A stretch of 56,515 bases of DNA from GCA-2708415 sp964351905 (GTDB lineage Bacteria; Pseudomonadota; Alphaproteobacteria; Micavibrionales; Micavibrionaceae), in contig CAYGPG010000010.1 of NCBI GenBank assembly GCA_964351905.1, positions 1 to 56,515 of the forward strand, written 5' to 3'. The notes under the pieces are model-generated. The model was not told where the DNA came from, made no database searches, and saw only the letters and a list, made by a program, of their open reading frames with translations. A program made the translations under genes and the position numbers. This document shows positions 44,814 to 53,705 of this stretch, piece after piece. Every line of letters starts with the position of its first letter. The stretch's first letter is position 1.

Positions 44814-44829
44814 ATATACTAAAGTATAT
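44814..44829. promoter_or_regulatory. Palindrome upstream of the IcmD-concatemer gene
   Basis: ATATACT-AA-AGTATAT lies about 29 bp before the ATG. It may be an operator or part of a promoter. Only its symmetry supports this. Confidence 0.3.
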
Positions 44830-44923
44830 CATAGCCAACTTGCCCAATGGAAATTTGGCGTAAAATCATCTTTATAAAATACAATAAATTGCTTAATATT
44901 TGTTTAAAAACAGGTATTTAAAG

Positions 44924-45544
44924 TTATGATACAGGGGCGTCAATCTTCACAGGAAGATCTGCTGCAATAGGCTCATCATCCATCATTTCGATCATACCTG
45001 AGGGTTGAACCGAGAAATTAGCAATAAACAAAGCATTAGAGTAATAAACCACGGCATCACAAAGCCAGTTACCTTTATCGTCTTTGCCTTCGAACGTTGC
45101 AGGACGCACGGTGCCTTCAATGACCATTCTGGTTTTATCATCCAGTTGTTTAGGCACATAAGTGTCTTCCATGCTTTCGGCAATTAAAAACGGTCCTTCT
45201 TCACCACGGACGAAAAAGCAGAAAAAGTGTAAGTAATCCAATACGTTATCATCTGTTATCTTGATGGGTGCCTTGGCGTTAATCTCATGAATGGGCGGGG
45301 AAGTCCCGTTAAGCCAATATAAATTCCCCTGATCTGTTAGATAGTAGATAAATAGATTTTTAGGCGTCCAGGCAGGATCTTTCACACGAATAAGCGCAAC
45401 CTGATCATAAAACGGCAAAGGACGCCATTCGACCATCGTTGTTTGTGGTGTGACGCTATATTTATCGCCAATCGGGTTAATTTGATCTAAAAACCCTGCT
45501 AGCTCTTCCCCTTGAACAGGATTCCAGTTGTCGTCCATATACAT
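44924..45544 (-). CDS. Conserved-looking soluble protein of unknown function
   Basis: This 206-residue acidic protein has no signal or membrane segment. It is rich in Trp, Tyr and Phe in beta-strand patterns (NLFIYYLTDQGNLYWLNGTSPP, DYLHFFCFFVRGEEGPFLI, RMVIEGTVRPATFEGKDDKGNWLCDAVVYYSNALFIANFSV). Two Met codons start the frame (45544 and 45538). I do not recognise the family. It lies between T4BSS genes and the rpmH promoter, with no clear operon partner. Confidence 0.7.
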   Translation of the reverse strand: MYMDDNWNPVQGEELAGFLDQINPIGDKYSVTPQTTMVEWRPLPFYDQVALIRVKDPAWTPKNLFIYYLTDQGNLYWLNGTSPPIHEINAKAPIKITDDNVLDYLHFFCFFVRGEEGPFLIAESMEDTYVPKQLDDKTRMVIEGTVRPATFEGKDDKGNWLCDAVVYYSNALFIANFSVQPSGMIEMMDDEPIAADLPVKIDAPVS

Positions 45545-45712
45545 TTTAAATCTACCTTATTCTTTATCGTTTTCCTAAAATTCGTTGTGAAATCGCTGAT
45601 ATTCAGGACAAATACAGCTTTCATAATGACATTTTGACTTTAAATCGCAAGTATTAATAAAGCGTAAAGGGTGAAAAGAATAGTTTTTAGGCCAGATAAT
45701 CAGCATTATAAT

Positions 45713-45741
45713 TTGACAGCCTTGCTATGGCTGTGTATAAA
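45713..45741 (+). promoter_or_regulatory. Sigma-70-type promoter of rpmH
   Basis: TTGACA (45713-45718) and TATAAA (45736-45741) are separated by 17 bases, the consensus spacing. The start of rpmH is 46 bp downstream. Confidence 0.8.
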
Positions 45742-45787
45742 TCGCCCAGAATTAAGAATAATTATTAGATTTTAGCGGAGAAACGTT

Positions 45788-45922
45788 ATGAAACGTACCT
45801 TTCAACCAAGTAAACTTGTTCGTGCCCGTCGTCACGGTTTTAGAGCCCGTATGGCCACAAAAAACGGTCGTCGCGTTATTAGCGCACGTCGTTCAAAGGG
45901 ACGTAAGCGTCTGAGTGCTTAA
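45788..45922 (+). CDS. rpmH: Ribosomal protein L34
   Basis: L34 is a small basic protein of the large ribosomal subunit. The 44-residue product reads MKRTFQPSKLVRARRHGFRA followed by RMATKNGRRVISARRSKGRK and ends RLSA, an almost perfect family match. It has a consensus promoter upstream and heads the conserved rpmH-rnpA-yidD-yidC cluster. Confidence 0.98.
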   Translation: MKRTFQPSKLVRARRHGFRARMATKNGRRVISARRSKGRKRLSA

Positions 45923-45972
45923 AAGCGCGCGTAAGCCTTGAACTCAGGCACATGCTTGGGTAGTTTATTCCC

Positions 45973-46353
45973 ATGCTTGCAAAACAATCAGAAATCAAAT
46001 CATTAGGCCGCTTGAAAAAGCGGTCTGATTTTTTATGGGTTCAAAAACAATCCAAGCAACATAAAACCAAGTGGGTTGCCAAGGGAATGGTGATTGAATT
46101 ATGCCCGAATGAAGATTTGGGTGTTCGTTATGGATTAACAGTAAGCAAGCGTGTGAGTAAGTTGGCGGTCACGCGCAATCGCGTAAAGCGGCGCTTGAAG
46201 GCTGTGGCGTGTGATGTCTTGCCGCAATATAAAGACCAAAATTTTGATATTGTTTTAATCGGTCGTGTGGAGACAGAGACGCGTGAGTATGAAGATTTAA
46301 AAAATGATTTGGTTTGGTGCCTTAAAAAATTAGGGTACGAAAATAAACTATAA
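45973..46353 (+). CDS. rnpA: Ribonuclease P protein component
   Basis: RnpA is the protein subunit that helps RNase P RNA process tRNA 5' ends. The 126-residue product has LGRLKKRSDFLWVQKQSKQ at its start and the RNR signature TRNRVKRRLKAV, then FDIVLIGRVET and a final helix. It follows rpmH by 50 bases, the usual neighbour. The Shine-Dalgarno site is weak, but the start fits the family. Confidence 0.95.
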   Translation: MLAKQSEIKSLGRLKKRSDFLWVQKQSKQHKTKWVAKGMVIELCPNEDLGVRYGLTVSKRVSKLAVTRNRVKRRLKAVACDVLPQYKDQNFDIVLIGRVETETREYEDLKNDLVWCLKKLGYENKL

Positions 46354-46357
46354 GTTA

Positions 46358-46416
46358 CACATCCCAGCGAAAGCTGGGATATCATGACAAAGATTCCAGC
46401 CTTCGCTGGAATGTGA
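46358..46416. repeat. REP-like pair of palindromes, copy 2
   Basis: ATCCCAGC-GAAA-GCTGGGAT (46361-46380) and ATTCCAGC-CTTC-GCTGGAAT (46393-46412) are flanked by CAC and GTG. The pair sits between rnpA and yidD. Confidence 0.8.
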
Positions 46417-46425
46417 GGTAGGGAA

Positions 46426-46653
46426 ATGATGAGAAAATTTTTAACTAGTATCATTAAATTTTATAGTTTTTTGATATCACCTTTATTGGGCGCCAATTGC
46501 CGTTTTTATCCAACTTGCTCGGCTTACATGCAAGAGGCAATTAAAGAGCATGGTTCTATTAAAGGCGTTTATTTGGGCTCAAAGCGGCTATGTAAATGCC
46601 ATCCTTATTATAAGGGCACGTTTGATGATCCAGTGCCTAAAAAACGTAAATAG
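46426..46653 (+). CDS. yidD: Membrane protein insertion efficiency factor YidD
   Basis: YidD is a small protein linked to YidC-dependent membrane insertion. The 75-residue product has the family's core: IKFYSFLISPLLGANCRFYPTCSAYMQEAIKEHGSIKGVYLGSKRLCKCHPYYKGTFDDPVP, with the four conserved cysteines and the RFYPTCS and RLCKCHP motifs. GGTAGGG lies upstream of the start. It sits between rnpA and yidC as usual. Confidence 0.95.
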   Translation: MMRKFLTSIIKFYSFLISPLLGANCRFYPTCSAYMQEAIKEHGSIKGVYLGSKRLCKCHPYYKGTFDDPVPKKRK

Positions 46654-46737
46654 AAGCTTTGATCCTGTGTGACAAGGATTGCGTGTGCATTATAGATCGG
46701 TTATAAACGCCTACACTTCAAATAATGGAAACAAAAC

Positions 46738-48666
46738 ATGCAAGATAAAGATAAAATACACCCTGAGGACAAAAGAAACCTCTTAATTTTTGCTGCTTTG
46801 TCGCTTGTCCTTTGGCTGGCTTATGATCATTTCATTTTAAAGCCAAAAATGGAAAATATGCGCGCAACGGAAATTGTCCGTGCGCAAGTGGAGCAAGAAA
46901 ATTTATCAAACGGTGTTATTGCAGTGGATGTGGAAGCCCCGCGCGAAGAAGTGATTGCAAACACCAATGCCAAACGCGTTGATATTAAAAATGATCTTAT
47001 CTTTGGATCACTTAATTTAACGGGGGCGCGCATTGATGATATTGGCCTCACGAATTATTTTAAAACAATTGAGCGTGAAGAAAATTCTATTGTCCTCTCC
47101 CCCATTGGAACAGCACATCCAAAATACGTAGAACAAGGATGGGTTGCGGCTGATAAAACAATTAATTTACCAACCAGTAAAACAGAATGGTCTCTTATTG
47201 CTGGTGATGTGCTGTCTGAAAATTCCCCAGTAACGTTGTCATGGAATAATGGCCAGGGCTTTCGATTTGAAAAAGTTGTTTCAGTGAACAATGATTACGG
47301 TTTTACAATCATTGATCGTGTGATTAATAATTCAGGTCGCGACGTGACTTTATATTCTTATGGGTTGGTTTCCCAACGTGGCATGCCCGAAGAATTTGAA
47401 GGTCGCTGGATTGTCCATGAAGGCCCTATTGGTTATTTAGGGAATGATTTGGTTGAAACAACTTACGGTAAGATGGGTAAAGAGCCTGTTATTGAAGAAA
47501 CCAAAGATCAAGGATGGGTTGGTTTAACATCAAAGAACTGGCTGACGGCTATCGTTCCTAGTCAGGATCAAAACACAAAATTTCGTATTACTTATACTGA
47601 ATCCCAAAATCAAAATGTAAAAGATAGATATCAGGCGGATATTACAGGCCCTGCAATGAATGTCCCTGCGTCTGGTATGGCCGAAGCGCAAAATCAATAT
47701 TATATCGGCGCTAAAAAACTCGCACTTCTAAATAAGTATGAAAAAGAATGGGGTGTGCCGCATTTTGATTTGGCGGTTGATTTTGGATTATTTTACTTCC
47801 TGACACGTCCGTTTTTTGCCGTGATTAATTTCTTTTACGGTCTTGTTGGTAATTTTGGTGTCGCCATTATTATCTTTACGGTCATTTTGCGTATTGCGGT
47901 TTTCCCATTGGCCAATACCTCATTTAAATCTTTTGCCAATATGCGAAAGATTGCCCCAAAAATGACAGAGATGCGGGAGAAGTACGGCGATGATAAGCAA
48001 AAATTACAACAAGAATTGGTCAAGCTTTATCAACGTGAAAAAGTAAACCCAATGGCGGGGTGCTTGCCTATTCTTATTCAAATTCCAATCTTCTTTGCGC
48101 TTTTTAAAGTGTTGTCCAACACCATTGAAATGCGTCATGCGCCTTTCTTTGGCTGGATCGAAGATTTATCGGCACCTGACCCAACAAGCATATTTAATCT
48201 CTTTGGGCTTATTCCAATTGATTTGCCGGGATTCCTCATGATCGGGGCGTGGCCTTGTATGATGTTGGTGACAATGATTATCCAACGTAAATTATCACCG
48301 CCGCCAACCGATAAATTACAGGCGCAGATGATTGCGGCCATGCCATGGGTCATGACTTTTATTTTGGCACAATTTGCCGCCGGATTGGTGATTTATTGGA
48401 CGTTTAACAATCTATTCTCAACGATACAGCAATATATCATCATGCGCCGCATGGGCGTGAATGTTGACTTGATGGGTAATATTTTAGGCAAGAAAAAGGA
48501 ACCGACACCTATCGATGGTGTTCATGTCGAAAGTGCAAAAGTTGAAGAAGATATCGAAGATGCTTTAGGTATTGATCAAAAAGATACGCCAGAAAAAGCA
48601 GTGAAAGAATCAAAGCCTAAAAAGATTTCAAAACCAAAGCCAAAGAAATCAAAGAAGAAGAAATAA
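46738..48666 (+). CDS. yidC: Membrane protein insertase YidC
   Basis: YidC inserts and folds inner-membrane proteins, alone or with SecYEG. The 642-residue product has the N-terminal membrane anchor (RNLLIFAALSLVLWLAYDHF), a large periplasmic domain (about 60-345), and the five-helix C-terminal insertase core (FFYGLVGNFGVAIIIFTVILRIAVFPLANTSFKSFANMRKIAPKM, GCLPILIQIPIFFALFKVL, ITWTFNNLFSTIQQYIIMRR-like end). The C-terminus is a Lys-rich tail that may contact ribosomes. Length is somewhat above E. coli YidC (548), as often in alphaproteobacteria. Confidence 0.97.
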   Translation: MQDKDKIHPEDKRNLLIFAALSLVLWLAYDHFILKPKMENMRATEIVRAQVEQENLSNGVIAVDVEAPREEVIANTNAKRVDIKNDLIFGSLNLTGARIDDIGLTNYFKTIEREENSIVLSPIGTAHPKYVEQGWVAADKTINLPTSKTEWSLIAGDVLSENSPVTLSWNNGQGFRFEKVVSVNNDYGFTIIDRVINNSGRDVTLYSYGLVSQRGMPEEFEGRWIVHEGPIGYLGNDLVETTYGKMGKEPVIEETKDQGWVGLTSKNWLTAIVPSQDQNTKFRITYTESQNQNVKDRYQADITGPAMNVPASGMAEAQNQYYIGAKKLALLNKYEKEWGVPHFDLAVDFGLFYFLTRPFFAVINFFYGLVGNFGVAIIIFTVILRIAVFPLANTSFKSFANMRKIAPKMTEMREKYGDDKQKLQQELVKLYQREKVNPMAGCLPILIQIPIFFALFKVLSNTIEMRHAPFFGWIEDLSAPDPTSIFNLFGLIPIDLPGFLMIGAWPCMMLVTMIIQRKLSPPPTDKLQAQMIAAMPWVMTFILAQFAAGLVIYWTFNNLFSTIQQYIIMRRMGVNVDLMGNILGKKKEPTPIDGVHVESAKVEEDIEDALGIDQKDTPEKAVKESKPKKISKPKPKKSKKKK

Positions 48667-48681
48667 CTTAGAATAAATTTT

Positions 48682-48732
48682 CACATGCCAGTGAAAACTG
48701 GCATCTATATCCCAGCCTGCGCTGGGATGTGT
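48682..48732. repeat. REP-like pair of palindromes, copy 3
   Basis: ATGCCAGT-GAAA-ACTGGCAT (48685-48704) and ATCCCAGC-CTGC-GCTGGGAT (48709-48728) with flanking CAC and GTG lie between yidC and yihA. Confidence 0.8.
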
Positions 48733-48745
48733 ATGTAGGGATAAA

Positions 48746-49390
48746 ATGCAAGAATTCACAAAAGAAGAATTAGAAGAAGCCCGTCGCCTCTTTTTAGGGC
48801 CTTGTGATTTTGTTTTGGGTGTTGCGGGCTTGGATCAACTACCGCAAGCAGATCGTAATGAAATTGCGTTTGCAGGTCGCTCAAATGTAGGAAAATCATC
48901 ACTCATTAACGCGCTGACGGGTAAAAATTCCCTAGCACGGACATCTAATACACCAGGTCGTACGCAACAGCTTAATTACTTTGCCTTAGGAGATAAGGAA
49001 GCGGGCGGCGCATTGTATCTGGTGGATATGCCGGGATATGGCTATGCCAAGGTATCAAAGCGTCAGCGCGAAGAATGGACAAAGCTTATCTTTGATTATC
49101 TACGCGGTCGCCCGACATTACGCACGGTCTTTATCCTTATTGATGGCCGTCATGGGTTGAAAGAAAGTGATGAAGAATTGATGACGATGTTAGATGATGC
49201 GGCAGTGTCTTATCAAATTATCTTAACAAAATGTGATAAATCTAAAAAAGCAGAATTAGCAAAAATTGAAGAAGATTTGAGACAATCGCTGTCTAAACAC
49301 GTGGCCGCACATCCAGAATTTATTCATACCAGTTCTTTAAAGGATAACGGCATTGCCGAGCTGCGCGCAACGATTACTGCGCTGCGATAA
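48746..49390 (+). CDS. yihA: Ribosome biogenesis GTPase YihA/YsxC (EngB)
   Basis: EngB is an essential GTPase for large-subunit assembly. The 214-residue product has G1 AGRSNVGKSSLINAL, G2 TSNTPGRTQQLN, G3 DMPGYGYAKVSKRQREEW, G4 TKCDKS and a G5-like HTSS. The length and motifs fit the family. Its 3' end overlaps the convergent prepilin-like gene by 17 bp, so neither has room for its own terminator. Confidence 0.96.
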   Translation: MQEFTKEELEEARRLFLGPCDFVLGVAGLDQLPQADRNEIAFAGRSNVGKSSLINALTGKNSLARTSNTPGRTQQLNYFALGDKEAGGALYLVDMPGYGYAKVSKRQREEWTKLIFDYLRGRPTLRTVFILIDGRHGLKESDEELMTMLDDAAVSYQIILTKCDKSKKAELAKIEEDLRQSLSKHVAAHPEFIHTSSLKDNGIAELRATITALR

Positions 49391-50045
49391 TACTGTAAAA
49401 GCTGTAATTATCATTGGTGTTGTTCTCAACACATAAATTAGGATAGCCCTCACAATCCGCACATTCTGTTGTATTTAAATTGCTTGTTCCTGTGTTTAAA
49501 AAATAATCTGCATGTGCGTTTGCTGTAACAGGAATAGTTGTTTCCCCAGAAATCGTTTTATTGATAATTCTGCACACATTCTCCCTTACAAAATAGGCCG
49601 TTAAAATAACATCATTTGCAGTCGTTGGAGTCCATTCAACATTAATATTGTTATTTAAAGCCCATTGCGCTGATGAACCATTTTGAATGATTGCGTTAAA
49701 CTTCTCCTGATAATTCAACCCCCCCCCTTGCGGATGAAAAACTTTATGGACATGGGGTGGGCTATCAAATCCTGCACTGGCAGGATTTACAAAATCTAGA
49801 TCGTTAACTTCTGATCCAGTGGAAATCATCATATCGACCACTTGCTGTGCACTGGCGACATAAGAAATGAGTTCATTCGCATAAAGTGCTAATTCTTCGT
49901 CACTTATATCCTGACCATCGGCTTGATCATTTTGAGAAGACAGCGTAATCGTTAAAAAACCAAATAGAGCGAGGGCAATAAGGACATAAACCATGGCATT
50001 TCCAGCCTGAGAATGGTTTTTTGTTTTTTTAAGGTGTTTAGGCAT
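49374..50045 (-). CDS. Prepilin-like exported protein
   Basis: This 223-residue product has a basic N-terminus and one membrane helix after Ala-Gly (SQAGNAMVYVLIALALFGFLTIT), similar in layout to type IV prepilin leaders and to the left-edge adhesin (SGNVFMML). The globular part holds LALYANELISYVASAQQVVDMMI, VHKVFHPQGGGLNYQEKF, and a C-terminal pair of cysteines (TTECADCEGYPNLCVENN). Glu5 of classical pilins is absent. It may be a minor pilin-like surface protein. It starts only 39 bp from the divergent rmuC. Confidence 0.75.
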   Translation of the reverse strand: MPKHLKKTKNHSQAGNAMVYVLIALALFGFLTITLSSQNDQADGQDISDEELALYANELISYVASAQQVVDMMISTGSEVNDLDFVNPASAGFDSPPHVHKVFHPQGGGLNYQEKFNAIIQNGSSAQWALNNNINVEWTPTTANDVILTAYFVRENVCRIINKTISGETTIPVTANAHADYFLNTGTSNLNTTECADCEGYPNLCVENNTNDNYSFYSIIAAQ

Positions 50046-50084
50046 TGTAACCCGCTTGGTTCTTGGTTTATTCTCTATTCTATC

Positions 50085-51344
50085 ATGGAACAGATGAATA
50101 GTTTAAGTAATTTTGATATGACAGCGCTTGCATTAGGGGGCGGGATTGGATTTTTATTGGGCATGGCAGCCTTATTATTAACGCTCATGTTATCATCAAA
50201 AAAGAAACGTGTTTTAATTGCGCGTGTTGATAATCTTTTAGAAGCCAATAATGAATTGGAAAAAGATATTATTCGCCTGAACACTGAAAAAGAAAGTCTT
50301 GAGGGTTCGGGCAAGAAATTAGAGCTACAATTTGAGAATTTAGCGCATAAAATTTTCGATGAAAAATCTAATGTGTTTAGGCAGCAATCAAAAGAAAGCC
50401 TAGATGTCATTTTATCACCTTTGAAAGATAAGCTCAGTGATTTTGAAAAGAAGGTGAACGATTCTTTTGTCAAACAAGCGCAAGAGCAGTTTTCCCTTAC
50501 CGAACAAATTAAAGTTATTGTTGAAGCCAAGAACCAGTTGAGCTTGCAAGCCGAAGGTCTGACCAAAGCCTTAAAAGGCGACAGCAAAGTGCAAGGTGAT
50601 TGGGGCGAGGTGATGTTAGAGAAAATTTTAGAAGATGTTGGTCTTCGTAAAGGTGAAGATTATATTCTTCAAGGCGATGGCATGAAATTAAAAGATGCAG
50701 AAGGCAAGCATCAAAAACCAGATGTGATCGTTAAATTGCCTGACGCAAAACATGTCGTGATTGATTCCAAAGTTTCGTTAACCGCATATGAGCGTTTCTT
50801 TAACGAACGTGATGATGAAGTCGCGCGTGCGGCTTATTTAAAAGATCATTTAAAAGCCGTTAAAGAGCGTGTGAAAGAATTAGAACAGCGCCGTTATCAG
50901 GATACTGAAGGCCTTGGCACGCCTGACTTTGTGTTGATGTTTATCCCGATTGAGAGTGCGTATATGTTGGCGTTACAAGAAGATCGCAGCTTACATGAAT
51001 TTTCATGGAATAAGGGTGTGGCGATTGTGTGTCCGTCTACTTTATTTTCATCATTAAGCACGATTGCATCGTTGTGGAAGTTAGCCTTACAAAACCAAAA
51101 TGCAGAAGAGATTGCGCGTAAAGGGGGTGCTCTCTATGACAAGATGGTGGGGTTTGTAACCGATATGCAATCTATCGGTAAGAATATCAAAACGTTGGAA
51201 GGTAATTATGATTCTGCGATGAATAAGTTATCTGAAGGGCGCGGCAATCTTTTAACGCAAGCAGAAACTTTAAAAGAAATGGGTGCGAAGACTTCAAAAT
51301 CATTGCCATCCAATCTTGTTTGTAAAAATGATGAGGCTGCATAA
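50085..51344 (+). CDS. rmuC: DNA recombination protein RmuC
   Basis: RmuC is a predicted nuclease-related protein that limits inversions at short repeats. The product has an N-terminal membrane segment (LALGGGIGFLLGMAALLLTLML), a long coiled coil (about 50-170), and the RmuC core QGDWGEVMLEKILEDVGLRKGEDYILQ, KPDVIVKLPDAKHVVIDSKVSLTAYERF, FVLMFIPIESAYMLALQED and VAIVCPSTLFSSLSTIASLW. I start at the ATG at 50085 (419 residues); a longer frame from 50013 lacks support. Its stop codon overlaps the def start by one base. Confidence 0.94.
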   Translation: MEQMNSLSNFDMTALALGGGIGFLLGMAALLLTLMLSSKKKRVLIARVDNLLEANNELEKDIIRLNTEKESLEGSGKKLELQFENLAHKIFDEKSNVFRQQSKESLDVILSPLKDKLSDFEKKVNDSFVKQAQEQFSLTEQIKVIVEAKNQLSLQAEGLTKALKGDSKVQGDWGEVMLEKILEDVGLRKGEDYILQGDGMKLKDAEGKHQKPDVIVKLPDAKHVVIDSKVSLTAYERFFNERDDEVARAAYLKDHLKAVKERVKELEQRRYQDTEGLGTPDFVLMFIPIESAYMLALQEDRSLHEFSWNKGVAIVCPSTLFSSLSTIASLWKLALQNQNAEEIARKGGALYDKMVGFVTDMQSIGKNIKTLEGNYDSAMNKLSEGRGNLLTQAETLKEMGAKTSKSLPSNLVCKNDEAA

Positions 51345-51940
51345 TGTCTGATGTTTATGAAATTATTAAAGTGCCTAGTGCGGTTTTAAAAGAAACGGCG
51401 CACGTTGTTCAAAATATTGATGATGATATCCGCAGCCAAGTCACACGTATGATGAATACGATGTATGAAGGCGCGGGCATTGGTTTGGCGGCCAACCAAG
51501 TGGGATTGTTAAACCGCATATTCGTGATGGATTTGCCAGAAGGTGTTTGGGTGCATGGACCAGAAAAGAACGGTGTCCTTACCATTGAAGCGGGCTATCG
51601 CAGCGGCGAGAAGGAAGAAACACCTGTACGTAATCCGCGTGCTTTTATTAATCCCGAAGTGATTTGGTTATCTGAACAAAAATCAGTTTATGATGAAGGC
51701 TGTTTGTCTATCCCCGGTCAATATGGTGAAGTTGTCCGCCCCGCGCAGGTGCGTGTGAAGTTTCAAAATGAAAAAGGCGAAGATTTTGAAGAAGAATTTG
51801 ATGGGCTTGATTCCCATTGTGTTCAACATGAAATTGATCATTTGAATGGGGTGCTTTTTATTGATTATCTATCCAGCCTGAAGCGCAATATGATTTTGCG
51901 TAAAATGAAAAAACTCAATAAAGATGCGCAGGTATTGTAG
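51344..51940 (+). CDS. def: Peptide deformylase
   Basis: Def removes the formyl group from nascent N-terminal Met. The 198-residue product has motif 1 GAGIGLAANQVG, motif 2 EGCLSIPG and the metal motif 3 QHEIDHLNG. An insertion of about 20-25 residues (about 68-90; VWVHGPEKNGVLTIEAGYRSGEKEET) between motifs 1 and 2 makes it slightly longer than typical, a known variation. It starts one base inside the rmuC stop and is followed at once by fmt. Confidence 0.96.
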   Translation: MSDVYEIIKVPSAVLKETAHVVQNIDDDIRSQVTRMMNTMYEGAGIGLAANQVGLLNRIFVMDLPEGVWVHGPEKNGVLTIEAGYRSGEKEETPVRNPRAFINPEVIWLSEQKSVYDEGCLSIPGQYGEVVRPAQVRVKFQNEKGEDFEEEFDGLDSHCVQHEIDHLNGVLFIDYLSSLKRNMILRKMKKLNKDAQVL

Positions 51941-52879
51941 ATGAAGAAATCTTTGCGCATAGCCTTTATGGGAACGCCTGATTTTTCGGTTGAGGCGTTG
52001 CAGGCTTTAATTAAATCTAACCATGATGTTGTTTGTGTTTATTCCCAACCACCGCGTCCGAAAGGACGGGGACAGCAGGTGCAAAAATCACCTATTCATA
52101 TTTTAGCGGAAGAAAATAACATTGAAGTTCGTCACCCAATTAATTTTAAGGACGAGGCGGACGTAAAAGTATTTGAAGAATTAAATTTAGATGTTGCAGT
52201 TGTCGCCGCTTATGGCTTGATTTTACCGACTAGTATTTTGGATGCTCCCAAGTATGGCTGTATTAATATTCATGCGTCTATCTTACCGCGTTGGCGGGGT
52301 GCTGCGCCCATTCACCGCGCGATATGGGCGGGGGATGATGAAACGGGTGTTACCTTGATGCAAATGGATAAGGGGTTGGATACGGGTGATATGATTGCGG
52401 TTGAGACGGTGCCTATTACCTCTGAAACAACATTATCATTCATGCATGATGACTTAAGGGCATTGGGCGCGGATATGATAGTGCCGTGCTTGGATGAGTT
52501 GGCAGAGAAGGGTGCGCTCAATAAAAAGCCGCAACCTGATGATGGCGTGACCTACGCGCATATGCTCAAAAAAGAGGATGGGCGCATTGATTGGAGCCAG
52601 AGTGCAGTAGAGATTGATCGACAAGTCCGCGCGCTTAATCCATGGCCTGGCACGTGGAGTTTAAACCAACATGATAAACGCATTAAAATTTTAGAAGTCA
52701 AAATTTCTGATCAAAATTCTGATAAACCTGTTAGCACCGTTTTAGAAAACGGATCAGTGGTGTGTGGTGAGCAGAGCGTTATTGAATTAATCAAAATTCA
52801 GCCTGAAAATAAAAAACCAATGGATATGAAGACAGCTTTAAATGGCGGGCATATCAGTGAAGGTGATGTCCTGTCATGA
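51941..52879 (+). CDS. fmt: Methionyl-tRNA formyltransferase
   Basis: Fmt formylates initiator Met-tRNA. The 312-residue product has RIAFMGTPDFSVEALQALIKS, YGLILPTSILDAPKYGCINIHASILPRWRGAAPIHRAI (with the SLLPxxRG-type motif, here SILPRWRG), and DDETGVTLMQMDKGLDTGDMIA, followed by the C-terminal OB-like domain (DGRIDWSQSAVEIDRQVRALNPWPGTW). It directly follows def, as usual, and overlaps truA by four bases. Confidence 0.97.
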   Translation: MKKSLRIAFMGTPDFSVEALQALIKSNHDVVCVYSQPPRPKGRGQQVQKSPIHILAEENNIEVRHPINFKDEADVKVFEELNLDVAVVAAYGLILPTSILDAPKYGCINIHASILPRWRGAAPIHRAIWAGDDETGVTLMQMDKGLDTGDMIAVETVPITSETTLSFMHDDLRALGADMIVPCLDELAEKGALNKKPQPDDGVTYAHMLKKEDGRIDWSQSAVEIDRQVRALNPWPGTWSLNQHDKRIKILEVKISDQNSDKPVSTVLENGSVVCGEQSVIELIKIQPENKKPMDMKTALNGGHISEGDVLS

Positions 52880-53652
52880 CCCGTTGGAAGTTAACAATGG
52901 AATATGATGGGCGGCCTTACGCGGGATTTCAAATTCAAAAAAAAGTTGCAACTGTTCAAGGTGAACTTCAAAAAGCAATTAAGAACTTTTGTCAGCAAGA
53001 TATTCCTGTCGTGGGTGCAGGGCGCACGGATGCGGGCGTTCACGCGATGGCGCAAGTAGCGCATTTTGATTTAGAGTATAAAAATGCAGATGGCAGTGAG
53101 CGTAAAATGAGCGAGCATGATATGGCCAAAGCCATCAACGCACATCTAATGCCGCAACCAATTGTGATTTTAAAAGCGCAAAAAGTGGGCGAAGATTTTC
53201 ATGCACGTTTTGGCGCAAAAAATAAACTTTACCGTTATAAAATTATAAATCGTTCGCATCCGCTTAGCCTTGATCAAGGTTTGGCGTGGTGGCGCAAAAC
53301 GAAGTTGGATATTGAGGCGATGCGCGAGGCCGCAACATATTTTTTAGGCCAACATGATTTTACTAGTTTTCGCGATACGGAATGCCAATCCAAATCACCT
53401 GTGCGCAGTGTGGATGCCATAGATATTGAAACGCGCGATATTTTGGGCGGTACAGAAATTTGGTTTCATGTGCGCGGTAAATCGTTCCTTCATCATCAGG
53501 TCCGCAATATGGTTGGTACGTTGACGTTGGTTGGCGAGGGTAAATGGCAACCCAAGGACATTATAACGGCCCTTGAGGCGAAAGATCGCACCGCTGGTGG
53601 GCCAACTGCCCCTGCTGACGGTTTATATTTGGTTTCTATAGATTATAATTAA
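52876..53652 (+). CDS. truA: tRNA pseudouridine synthase A
   Basis: TruA makes pseudouridine at positions 38-40 of tRNA anticodon stems. The 258-residue product has the start WKLTMEYDGRPYAGFQIQKK, the catalytic GAGRTDAGVHAMAQVAHF with the conserved Asp, and FHARFGAKNKLYRYKIINR, then FLHHQVRNMVGTLTLVGEGK. The def-fmt-truA order is common in alphaproteobacteria. A large stem-loop follows it. Confidence 0.97.
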   Translation: MTRWKLTMEYDGRPYAGFQIQKKVATVQGELQKAIKNFCQQDIPVVGAGRTDAGVHAMAQVAHFDLEYKNADGSERKMSEHDMAKAINAHLMPQPIVILKAQKVGEDFHARFGAKNKLYRYKIINRSHPLSLDQGLAWWRKTKLDIEAMREAATYFLGQHDFTSFRDTECQSKSPVRSVDAIDIETRDILGGTEIWFHVRGKSFLHHQVRNMVGTLTLVGEGKWQPKDIITALEAKDRTAGGPTAPADGLYLVSIDYN

Positions 53653-53705
53653 ATTGGTTTGGTGAGGCGCGTAGCGCGTTTATATTTTATAAAAAACCAA
53701 AAGAA

